From contig CAMYFZ010000015.1 in NCBI GenBank assembly GCA_947255165.1, forward strand, positions 1 through 32,457: a stretch of 32,457 nt of DNA, written 5' to 3'. Position numbers and translations under genes: made by a program. The DNA comes from an uncultured Varibaculum sp. GTDB lineage: Bacteria; Actinomycetota; Actinomycetes; Actinomycetales; Actinomycetaceae. Every line of letters begins with the position of its first letter. Position 1 is the stretch's first letter. Below the pieces are notes generated by a model, which did no database searches, was not told the origin of the DNA, and saw only the letters and a list, made by a program, of their open reading frames with translations. Below, piece after piece: positions 14,324 to 20,867 of this stretch.

Positions 14324-15343
14324 GTGGAAAATGCACCCGCGGCAGCGATTATATTAGCTGCTGGTAAAGGTACTCGTATGAAATCTGCCCACCCCAAAGT
14401 ACTGCACCCCCTGGCGGGTAAAGCGCTGTTGGGACACGCTATCGATGCGGTGGCAGCTCTAAATCCGCAGGCACTGTGCGTAGTAATTCGTCACGAACGC
14501 GAAGCGGTGGCTCAGTATGTAAACAGCTACTGCCCGCAAGCTATTTTAGCTGATCAAGATGAAATCCCGGGAACCGGGAGGGCAGTGCAATGCGCCCTCG
14601 AAAAACTGGCTGAGCAAGGCCAGCTCAGCGGAACCGTGGTAATCACTTCCGGAGATGTACCGCTGCTAGAAAGCTCCACCTTAGAGAAAATGCTGCAAAC
14701 CCATCAGGGAGCTGGAAATCAAGTAACGGTATTAACCACCCAGGTCCCTGATCCCAGTGGTTACGGACGGGTAATCCGATCCGAAACCGGCGCGGTCAGT
14801 GCCATTGTGGAGGATCGGGACTGCCAGGAAACCCAGCGGCAAATCCGGGAAATCAACGCCGGGATTTATGCTTTTAACGCCCAGTTCCTTATCCAGGCGC
14901 TTTCAGGACTGGGTACTGATAACGATCAGGGCGAGGTTTACCTGACGGACACTATTGCGATAGCGGCTGGAAACGGACGCGCCGGAGCGTATCTGCTTGA
15001 TGACTATATGCAGGCAGAGGGATGTAATGACCGCGTTCAATTGGCTGGTCTGCACCGGGAATATAACCGGCGAATCCTGAACCAATTAATGAAGGACGGG
15101 GTCAGCATTATTGACCCCGAAACCACTTGGATTGAAAAAAGTGTCACTATTGCTGCTGATGCCCGCGTTTTGCCGGGATGCGATTTACATGGAAATACTG
15201 TGATTGGCGCTGGCGCCGAGATCGGGCCTTTTACTTCCCTAACTGACGTGAAGGTGGGGGAGGGCGCTCGGGTGCGCCGCTGTGATTTGCAGGCAGTAAA
15301 TCTGGCTAGCGGCTCCAACCATAGTTGCGAAACCAACCTTTAG
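14324..15343 (+). CDS. glmU: Truncated GlmU: N-acetylglucosamine-1-phosphate uridyltransferase domain only
   Basis: Full GlmU (about 450-490 residues) is bifunctional. Its C-terminal left-handed beta-helix acetylates GlcN-1-P and its N-terminal half makes UDP-GlcNAc for peptidoglycan. This copy has 339 residues. The uridyltransferase half is complete: AAIILAAGKGTRMKSAHPKVLHPLAGK, TSGDVPLLESS, VEDRDC, INAGIYAFN and EVYLTDTIAIA. The beta-helix begins (VSIIDPETTWIEKSVTIAADARVLPG to GEGARVRRCDLQAVNLASGSN) but ends with a short unrelated tail (HSCETNL) before the coils that carry the acetyltransferase His, Lys, Arg, Tyr and Asn. No remnant of the missing part lies in the 70 bases before prs. GTG start with AAGGGG upstream. 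The acetylation step must be done elsewhere or differently. Confidence 0.92.
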   Translation: MENAPAAAIILAAGKGTRMKSAHPKVLHPLAGKALLGHAIDAVAALNPQALCVVIRHEREAVAQYVNSYCPQAILADQDEIPGTGRAVQCALEKLAEQGQLSGTVVITSGDVPLLESSTLEKMLQTHQGAGNQVTVLTTQVPDPSGYGRVIRSETGAVSAIVEDRDCQETQRQIREINAGIYAFNAQFLIQALSGLGTDNDQGEVYLTDTIAIAAGNGRAGAYLLDDYMQAEGCNDRVQLAGLHREYNRRILNQLMKDGVSIIDPETTWIEKSVTIAADARVLPGCDLHGNTVIGAGAEIGPFTSLTDVKVGEGARVRRCDLQAVNLASGSNHSCETNL

Positions 15344-15413
15344 GGCGTTTCATGGCTTGTAGAATCAAAATAATGGCAGGACGAATCTAGCCAAAAATGA
15401 AAGGTAATACGCG

Positions 15414-16391
15414 ATGACGGGGATTAAATCTACAGGTCAAAAACACCTTTTGATTGTACCGGGACGGGCGTACCCCGAACTTGCACAAGGAATTGCCGAG
15501 GAACTCCATACCGAGGTATTACCGACTGTCGCCTACGACTTTGCCAATGGCGAGATTTACGTGCGATTTTCCGAGTCGGTCCGAGGGGCAGACTGCTACG
15601 TGGTGCAGTCACATACTGCACCTTTGAATAAGTGGGTAATGGAGCAGATGATTATGGTGGATGCCCTCAAACGGGCATCGGCCGCCCGGATTACCGTGGT
15701 GGCGCCCTTCTTTCCCTACGCACGGCAGGATAAAAAACACCAGGGGCGCGAACCCATTTCTGCCCGCCTGATCGCCGACTTATTTAAGACTGCCGGTGCT
15801 GACCGCTTGATGAGTGTCGATTTGCACGCTGCCCAAGAACAGGGATTTTTCGATGGACCCTGGGATCACCTCTATGCGCAGCCCGTCCTGATCGACTATG
15901 TGAAAAGGCGGGTAGACCAAACTAATTTGACGATAGTTTCTCCCGATGCGGGCCGTATCCGGGTAGCGGAAAAGTGGGCCAATAAGCTGGGTGGATGTGA
16001 GCTGGCCTTCGTGCACAAGACTCGAGACACCACTCGTCCTAATGTGGCGGTTGCCCACCGGGTAGTGGGCACGGTTGAGGGGCGTACCTGCGTACTGGTT
16101 GATGACCTGATTGATACTGGCGGAACTATAGCGGAAGCCGTGAAAGTACTGCTGCATTCGGGGGCAAAAGACGTGATTGTGGCGGCTACCCACGGGGTGC
16201 TGTCTCCGCCTGCCGCCGAACGCCTCTCTACCTGCGGGGCGCGAGAAATTATTGTTACCGATACCCTGCCGATTTCGGTAGATAAACGTTTCCCACAGTT
16301 GACGATCCTGCCAATTGCGCCCCTGTTGGCCAGCGCGATTCGCACCGTTTTTGATGACGGTTCGGTTACCGCCCTCTTCGGTCAAGATTAG
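15414..16391 (+). CDS. prs: Ribose-phosphate pyrophosphokinase (PRPP synthetase)
   Basis: Makes PRPP from ribose-5-phosphate and ATP, feeding purine, pyrimidine, histidine, tryptophan and NAD synthesis. The 325 residues fit class I enzymes. Motifs: FANGEIYVRFSESVRG, the catalytic-loop/ATP region APFFPYARQDKKHQGREPIS, SVDLHAAQEQGFFDGP (metal and R5P contacts), SPDAGRIRVAEKWA, and the PRPP-binding loop CVLVDDLIDTGGTIAEA. ATG start with GAAAGG about 9 bases upstream. It lies 70 bases after glmU, the widespread glmU-prs order. After the stop a weak hairpin CTGGC...GCCAG leads into a short T run. Confidence 0.96.
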   Translation: MTGIKSTGQKHLLIVPGRAYPELAQGIAEELHTEVLPTVAYDFANGEIYVRFSESVRGADCYVVQSHTAPLNKWVMEQMIMVDALKRASAARITVVAPFFPYARQDKKHQGREPISARLIADLFKTAGADRLMSVDLHAAQEQGFFDGPWDHLYAQPVLIDYVKRRVDQTNLTIVSPDAGRIRVAEKWANKLGGCELAFVHKTRDTTRPNVAVAHRVVGTVEGRTCVLVDDLIDTGGTIAEAVKVLLHSGAKDVIVAATHGVLSPPAAERLSTCGAREIIVTDTLPISVDKRFPQLTILPIAPLLASAIRTVFDDGSVTALFGQD

Positions 16392-16478
16392 GAAAAACGC
16401 CTGGCGCTAAATGTGAGTTGCCAGACCTTTTACACCTTCCGGTTTTACCTGGCCGGATTGGGACTATATCCTGACATT

Positions 16479-16586
16479 AGGTTGCCTCGGCGAGGGCGCA
16501 TTTGCGCCGTTATCGACGTGGCCGTGGGGAAACCCACGTCCTCCGGGGTTCCGTAAATATTTGTAATCCTAAGGAGGAACACAGTT
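16479..16586 (+). promoter_or_regulatory. Structured leader ahead of rplY
   Basis: The 195-bp gap between prs and rplY contains two GC-rich hairpins in its last 110 bases. The first is GGCGC-ATTT-GCGCC (16495-16508). The second is GACGTGG (16515-16521) with CCACGTC (16534-16540), which competes with an inner GTGGG-GAAA-CCCAC (16524-16537). The strong AAGGAGG of rplY follows. L25 binds 5S rRNA, so an autoregulatory leader mimicking its target is conceivable, but this rests on hand folding only. A possible -10 TATATC (16465-16470) lies upstream. Confidence 0.35.
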
Positions 16587-17210
16587 ATGGCAGCAGAACT
16601 GTCTGCACAACTACGTAATGAAACCGGTAAGGGCGCAGCGCGTCGCGCCCGTCGGGCAGGACAGATTCCGGCAGTGCTCTATGGGCACACCGTAGAAGAA
16701 AACCTGCACTTGAACCTGCCGGGGCATGAAACTTTTCTGATCGTTAAAGATAACCCCAACGCGATTATTAACCTCGATGTGGATGGGGAACAGCACCTGG
16801 TACTGCTAAAGGAAATCCAGCGTCATCCGGTACGCCGCGATATTTTGCATATCGACCTATTGGCGGTTAGCCGGGACGAAAAAGTGGAAGTGGAAGTACC
16901 GGTCTCGGTGGTGGGCGAGCCTACCCCTGGTACCGTGGTCAACTTGGAAATCTTCAACTTGCCGGTGGAGGTATCTCCCTTGGAGATCCCCGAAGAAATC
17001 GTTATCAACGTGGAAGGCTGGGAAGAAGGCCGAGTATTGCGTGCTAGCGAGATAGAACTACCTGCAGGGGTAGTTACCACGCTGGACGACAATCACGATG
17101 TACTCTCTATTACTCTGCCGGAAGAAATGCCGGAAGAGCCGGTTGTGGAAGAGGAAGAAGAGAGCGAAGAGGATTCCGAGGAAGAAGAAAAGGAAGAATC
17201 CGAAGAGTAA
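16587..17210 (+). CDS. rplY: 50S ribosomal protein L25 / general stress protein Ctc
   Basis: A 5S rRNA-binding protein of the large subunit, of the long (TL5/Ctc) form with 207 residues. The N-terminal L25 domain (about 1-90) shows RNETGKGAARRARRAGQIPAVLYG in outline and LLKEIQRHPVRRDILHIDLLAV. The C-terminal beta domain (about 95-180) contains VEVEVPVSVVGEPTPG and EIPEEIVINVEGWEEG. The protein ends in an extremely acidic tail of Glu, Asp and Ser, as is common in actinobacterial members. The start ATG follows AAGGAGG. A strong terminator follows 14 bases after the stop, so it ends its transcription unit. Confidence 0.95.
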   Translation: MAAELSAQLRNETGKGAARRARRAGQIPAVLYGHTVEENLHLNLPGHETFLIVKDNPNAIINLDVDGEQHLVLLKEIQRHPVRRDILHIDLLAVSRDEKVEVEVPVSVVGEPTPGTVVNLEIFNLPVEVSPLEIPEEIVINVEGWEEGRVLRASEIELPAGVVTTLDDNHDVLSITLPEEMPEEPVVEEEEESEEDSEEEEKEESEE

Positions 17211-17224
17211 CCACTGGTTATACT

Positions 17225-17254
17225 TTTCGGGGAGGGCTCACGCCCTCCCCGAAA
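17225..17254 (+). terminator. Rho-independent terminator after rplY
   Basis: A perfect 13-bp GC-rich stem (TTTCGGGGAGGGC at 17225-17237 with its complement at 17242-17254) is closed by a TCAC tetraloop and followed by TCAATTTT. The position, right after rplY and before the next gene's ribosome binding site, fits transcription termination on the plus strand. Confidence 0.85.
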
Positions 17255-17298
17255 TCAATTTTGGGGAAAAACTTTAAACGATTTAAAAGGGGTAGAAG

Positions 17299-17895
17299 GT
17301 GGCAGAATCTTGGCTGGTGATAGGCCTGGGTAATCCGGGTGATAAATATGCGGGCACCCGCCATAATGCCGGTCACTTGGTGATCGAGAACTTGGCGGAA
17401 AGCCAAGGAGAGCAGCTGCGGCGCCACAAAACCGGCTGCCAGGTAGCGAGCTTCCATCTGGGAATGCCCGGTGCTTCCGCGCCGACAGTGCACCTGGCGA
17501 AGCTGGATTCCTTTATGAATACTTCCGGCGTCCCCACCCAAAAACTCGTGAAGTTTTTTGGGATTGATCCCACTCAAAATTTGCTGATAGTCCATGATGA
17601 CCTGGATTTACCGGCCTATGATTTGCGGCTTAAACGCGGAGGCGGAGAGGGCGGACACAACGGCCTGCGCTCCATCAGTCAAAACCTGGGGACAAAAGAC
17701 TATGCCCGTTTGCGGATCGGGATTGGGCGTCCTCATCCCCGTCAAGACCCTGCCGACTATGTGCTCTCGCGTTTTCCCCGGGGGGAACAACGCGCCCTCG
17801 AAGACGTCCTAGATCGCGCGGCAGCAGCGATAACTGAAGTGGTAACGGCAGGTTTTACCCGCGCGCAACAGCGCACAAACTCCCACGTTCAATAG
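17299..17895 (+). CDS. pth: Peptidyl-tRNA hydrolase
   Basis: Cleaves peptidyl-tRNA released from stalled ribosomes, recycling tRNA. The 198 residues fit Pth. Motifs: VIGLGNPGDKYAGTRHNAGH (catalytic His in RHNAGH and Asn near the start), LDSFMNTSGVPTQKLVKFF, IVHDDLDLP with the essential Asp, RGGGEGGHNGLRSI and RLRIGIGRP. GTG start with AAAGGGG upstream. It lies past the rplY terminator, so it needs its own promoter or readthrough. It is convergent with the lipoprotein gene, whose stop is 22 bases away. Confidence 0.96.
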   Translation: MAESWLVIGLGNPGDKYAGTRHNAGHLVIENLAESQGEQLRRHKTGCQVASFHLGMPGASAPTVHLAKLDSFMNTSGVPTQKLVKFFGIDPTQNLLIVHDDLDLPAYDLRLKRGGGEGGHNGLRSISQNLGTKDYARLRIGIGRPHPRQDPADYVLSRFPRGEQRALEDVLDRAAAAITEVVTAGFTRAQQRTNSHVQ

Positions 17896-17916
17896 GAAGC
17901 TAACTAGAAAAGCTAC

Positions 17917-19029
17917 CTACTGGACGACGGAGGGAGTGCTGATTTTTACCTTCGCATCCTTGGGGTTTAACCCCGGAAGTACTCCCGCATTCTGTCCCAA
18001 CTGTGCCTGTAAATCCACCAGACTAGCCAGGGTCTGAGCCACCAGAGCCTTTTGCGTATCGGGAACCACTGCCAGCAAATCCATCTGCACCTGGCCGGCA
18101 AGACCTAATCCCTTGACAACCGTTGTTTTATCGGCACCGCCCAGACCCGCATAGGGTTGGTAAACCGCATCGCGCGGATCGGTACCCAATTGGGTAATCA
18201 GTTCTTGCTCCTGCCGCAGCAACAGCGGGGTGATTACCTCAGAAACCAAGTTTTTAAGTTTCACATCCTGGCCTTGAGCCACTTGTTTCTCGATGTTGAA
18301 ACGTAAAGCATCTAATTGGCGAATTCCTTGTCTTAGCTCACTTGCTTGCTGCTTGGTAAGCGGGCTCGGCCCGGTATCCTGCCCGTTATGGTCTGCTTTA
18401 GTTTTATCGGGGCGCCATTTTCCGTCTTGGTAGCGCTGCGCAGTGAGTGGAGTGGTCTTGGCAGGCGGAAGGGTTAGGGAAGCCGCTGCGGCGATCTGTT
18501 TATTTTCCCGCTCCATGGCGACTCCCGTTGCGAATAAAACCTTCGCTAATGACATTGTTTCCTGTGCATCCGCGGTAGCTTTTTCATCTCCCTCGCTAGC
18601 GGCTAGTTGCTCCCGGGCCAAGGTCGTAATCTCCCCGGCGTCCTTGAAGGTATCAGCCTGACAATCTGCAAGTTTTTGAGCCAAGGCTTTCCCGTTTCCC
18701 GGAATCCGGTAAACCGCGGGCTCAGGCAGATTCTCCGGTTTTTCTTTCTCCGACAATTTCACCTGGAGGTTTGGCCAACGGGGCCCCAATACTTTGCTGC
18801 GAGCAGCGAAGTTGCCTTTGAAAGCCGCCAGCTTCGGGTCGCCGGCGAAAATACGCTCGATTCCCGAACCGATCGCCTCTTGACAAGCGCTGGCACGATA
18901 TCGCGCCATCTGGGTTACACTCGCTCTCACAGCGTTGCCGGAGCCATCATCAAAGCGTACTCCGCAGCCAGACAGGCTTAGCGAAGCAACTAACAGACCC
19001 GTTAGGGGAACAATCCAGGTTTTCTTCAT
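17917..19029 (-). CDS. Putative lipoprotein of unknown function
   Basis: A 370-residue exported lipoprotein. From the ATG at 19029 it opens MKKTWIVPL, a hydrophobic core, and the lipobox LSLSGC with the lipidated Cys at about position 22. The mature part is helical and rich in Gln, Ala, Lys and Leu. It has two regions that could be four-helix units (about 45-190 and 245-355), separated by a polar linker. Actinobacteria often carry a ferritin-like DUF4439 gene divergent from rimP; this gene holds that position, but I do not see convincing metal ligands, so this is only positional. A longer start at 19056 (MLPVANLTL) is possible but spoils the signal peptide's charged start. Neither start has a good ribosome binding site. 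Confidence 0.75.
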   Translation of the reverse strand: MKKTWIVPLTGLLVASLSLSGCGVRFDDGSGNAVRASVTQMARYRASACQEAIGSGIERIFAGDPKLAAFKGNFAARSKVLGPRWPNLQVKLSEKEKPENLPEPAVYRIPGNGKALAQKLADCQADTFKDAGEITTLAREQLAASEGDEKATADAQETMSLAKVLFATGVAMERENKQIAAAASLTLPPAKTTPLTAQRYQDGKWRPDKTKADHNGQDTGPSPLTKQQASELRQGIRQLDALRFNIEKQVAQGQDVKLKNLVSEVITPLLLRQEQELITQLGTDPRDAVYQPYAGLGGADKTTVVKGLGLAGQVQMDLLAVVPDTQKALVAQTLASLVDLQAQLGQNAGVLPGLNPKDAKVKISTPSVVQ

Positions 19030-19040
19030 CAAAGTTAAGT

Positions 19041-19068
19041 TTGCCACGGGTAACATATTTTTTAAAAT
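19041..19068 (+). promoter_or_regulatory. Candidate promoter of the rimP-nusA-infB cluster
   Basis: TTGCCA (19041-19046) and TAAAAT (19063-19068) are each one mismatch from the sigma-A consensus and are separated by 16 bases, with rimP starting 21 bases after the -10. It lies over the 5' end of the divergent lipoprotein gene region, so the two promoters could interfere. Confidence 0.55.
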
Positions 19069-19089
19069 GTTTAATCAGCGAGGGGAAAA

Positions 19090-19554
19090 ATGGCTAAAGA
19101 AAAAACCAAACTTGAAAATGAACTCTATGAGTTACTGACCCCAGATTGTCAGGCGGCCGGTCTTTTCCTGGAGGAGGTGTCCTTAAAACGCGCCGGTAAA
19201 TATACCCGCCTAGTGGTGACGGTAGATTTGCCCCACGGGCCGGGAGCCGTGCGTGAAGATCAGCTTTCTCAGGTGACCTTAGAGATCTCTCGACATCTAG
19301 ATGAGGTAGACCCCATAAACGGCACCTATAACCTGGAGGTCTCCACGCCGGGAATTGAGCGACCGCTAAAGGATGAACGTCAGTTTTCGAGGGCGATTGG
19401 GCACCGCGTATTAGTTAAGAGGTGTGATGGCCCCAGCGAAGAGGGTAAACTGGTAGCTACGACAACTGAAGAAATCGAACTGGAAACCACCGCGGGGCAG
19501 CGCACTATCGCCTTGGAAGATATTGCGCAAGCTCAGATGGTGGTGCAGTTCTAA
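19090..19554 (+). CDS. rimP: Ribosome maturation factor RimP
   Basis: Needed for 30S subunit assembly. At 154 residues it has the normal length. N-terminal domain: ELYELLTPDCQAAGLFLEEVSLKRAGKYTRLVV in outline and DQLSQVTLEISRHLDEVDPINGTYNLEVSTPGIERPL, the STPGIxRPL signature. The C-terminal SH3-like domain has HRVLVKRCDGPSEEGKL and ALEDIAQAQMVVQF. ATG start with GAGGGG five bases upstream. It heads the cluster with nusA 17 bases downstream. Confidence 0.95.
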   Translation: MAKEKTKLENELYELLTPDCQAAGLFLEEVSLKRAGKYTRLVVTVDLPHGPGAVREDQLSQVTLEISRHLDEVDPINGTYNLEVSTPGIERPLKDERQFSRAIGHRVLVKRCDGPSEEGKLVATTTEEIELETTAGQRTIALEDIAQAQMVVQF

Positions 19555-19571
19555 GGCTCGTAAGGAGCATC

Positions 19572-20561
19572 ATGGATATTGATATGGCCGCGTTACGCAT
19601 GGTAGAGGCGGAGAAGGGCGTCAGCTTAGATACCCTCATGGCTGCTATCGAGGACGCTCTGCTAAAGGCATACCACAACGCCCCCGGGGCGCTTGATGAT
19701 GCCCGGGTAGAAGTTGATCGCAAAAATGGCCATGTGATGGTGATGGCAGCCGAAATCGATGAAGACGGCAATAAAATCGGGGAGTTCGATGACACCCCCT
19801 CGGGATTTGGGCGCATCGCTACTACCACTGCTCGCTCCATCATTATGCAGCGGCTGCGGGAAGCCGAGGACGAGCAGGTGCTGGGGTCTTTCCGGGATAA
19901 GAAAGGCGAAGTAGTTTCGGGGATCATCCAGCAGAGCCGAGACAAAGACACCGTGGTGGTGAAAGTCGGCGAGTTCGAAGCGGTTTTACCGAAAGCCGAA
20001 CAGGTTCCGGGAGAAAAATACCACCACGGGCAGTGGATCCGGACGGTAGTGGTAAAAACGATGCTCGGTGAAAAAGGGGCTCGGATCGAGGTTTCCCGCC
20101 GTCACCCCGACTTGGTGCGCGGACTCTTCGCCCGGGAAGTCCCGGAGATTACCTCTGGGGAGGTGGTTATTGAATCGGTGGCGCGGGAAGCTGGTTACCG
20201 TACCAAGATTGCGGTGCGTTCCACGCGACCGAATATTAATGCCAAGGGTGCCTGTATCGGGCCTATGGGGCGGCGCGTGCGGGCGGTCATGAATGAGCTT
20301 AACCACGAAAAAATCGACATTATCGACTATTCCGAGGATGTAGCGACTTTTGTTGCTAATGCGCTTTCACCTGCGCATGTTACGTCTGTCACGGTAGAAC
20401 CCGCCGAACATGTATTGGCACATGTGGTAGTACCGGATTTCCAACTATCTCTGGCTATCGGTAAAGAAGGTCAAAATGCGCGTTTAGCTGCTCGTTTAAC
20501 CGGAGCAAAGATTGATATTAGGTCGGATCTTGACCCGGAATCGGACAGCGAGGAAGCCTAA
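19572..20561 (+). CDS. nusA: Transcription termination/antitermination factor NusA
   Basis: Binds RNA polymerase and nascent RNA to control pausing and termination. The 329 residues correspond to the short actinobacterial form without C-terminal acidic repeats. Layout: N-terminal RNAP-binding domain (1-~120, DIDMAALRMVEAEKGVSLDTLMAAIEDALL in outline, FGRIATTTARSIIMQRLREAE), S1 domain (~130-200, GEVVSGIIQQSRDKDTVVVKVGEFEAVLP), and two KH domains (~225-320, containing GACIGPMGRRVRAVMNEL and LAIGKEGQNARLAARLTGAKIDI). ATG start with AAGGAG. The next expected gene, ylxR, is not intact. Confidence 0.96.
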   Translation: MDIDMAALRMVEAEKGVSLDTLMAAIEDALLKAYHNAPGALDDARVEVDRKNGHVMVMAAEIDEDGNKIGEFDDTPSGFGRIATTTARSIIMQRLREAEDEQVLGSFRDKKGEVVSGIIQQSRDKDTVVVKVGEFEAVLPKAEQVPGEKYHHGQWIRTVVVKTMLGEKGARIEVSRRHPDLVRGLFAREVPEITSGEVVIESVAREAGYRTKIAVRSTRPNINAKGACIGPMGRRVRAVMNELNHEKIDIIDYSEDVATFVANALSPAHVTSVTVEPAEHVLAHVVVPDFQLSLAIGKEGQNARLAARLTGAKIDIRSDLDPESDSEEA

Positions 20562-20867
20562 ACGCTGGGGATAATTTATTTTTAAGTCTGTCACTGGCTT
20601 CGGCTTATTTAAGCTAAGGCGCTAATATAGATTACGGAACCTAACTTTGGTTGCAAAGGACGCACCGGTTCTCGGCATTGCCTGACCGGTGCTTTCTTGT
20701 GAGCAAGTGAGGAACTTTTAGGCAAGGTTACCGGCATCTACACCCAGTGGATGCCCGATACAGGAAAGCAGGGTTGGAAGCTGATGGTCACCCGATGAGC
20801 AACCAGCGATGATCTGCCAATTTAAGCAATAGCCTGCTCCATGCTGGGCAGGCCAGCAAGGAGAATT
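20562..20867 (+). promoter_or_regulatory. infB leader region where ylxR is expected
   Basis: 306 bases without an intact gene between nusA and infB. Most actinobacteria have ylxR (an RNA-binding protein with an RTCVGCR-like motif) here. In the frame running from 20562, bases about 20632-20700 read EPNFGCKGRTGSR and, after a TGA, continue ASEELLGKVTGIYTQW and QGWKLMVTR. The GCKGR piece recalls YlxR, so a decayed ylxR is possible, but this is weak. The region also carries the hairpin listed separately. The infB ribosome binding site AAGGAG (20859-20864) ends it. Confidence 0.4.
20662..20699 (+). terminator. Terminator-like hairpin upstream of infB
   Basis: GCACCGGT (20662-20669) pairs perfectly with ACCGGTGC (20685-20692) across a 15-base loop that can itself form CGGC/GCC, and is followed by TTTCTTGT. 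It lies about 100 bases after nusA and 175 bases before infB, so it may attenuate readthrough within the cluster. Confidence 0.5.
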
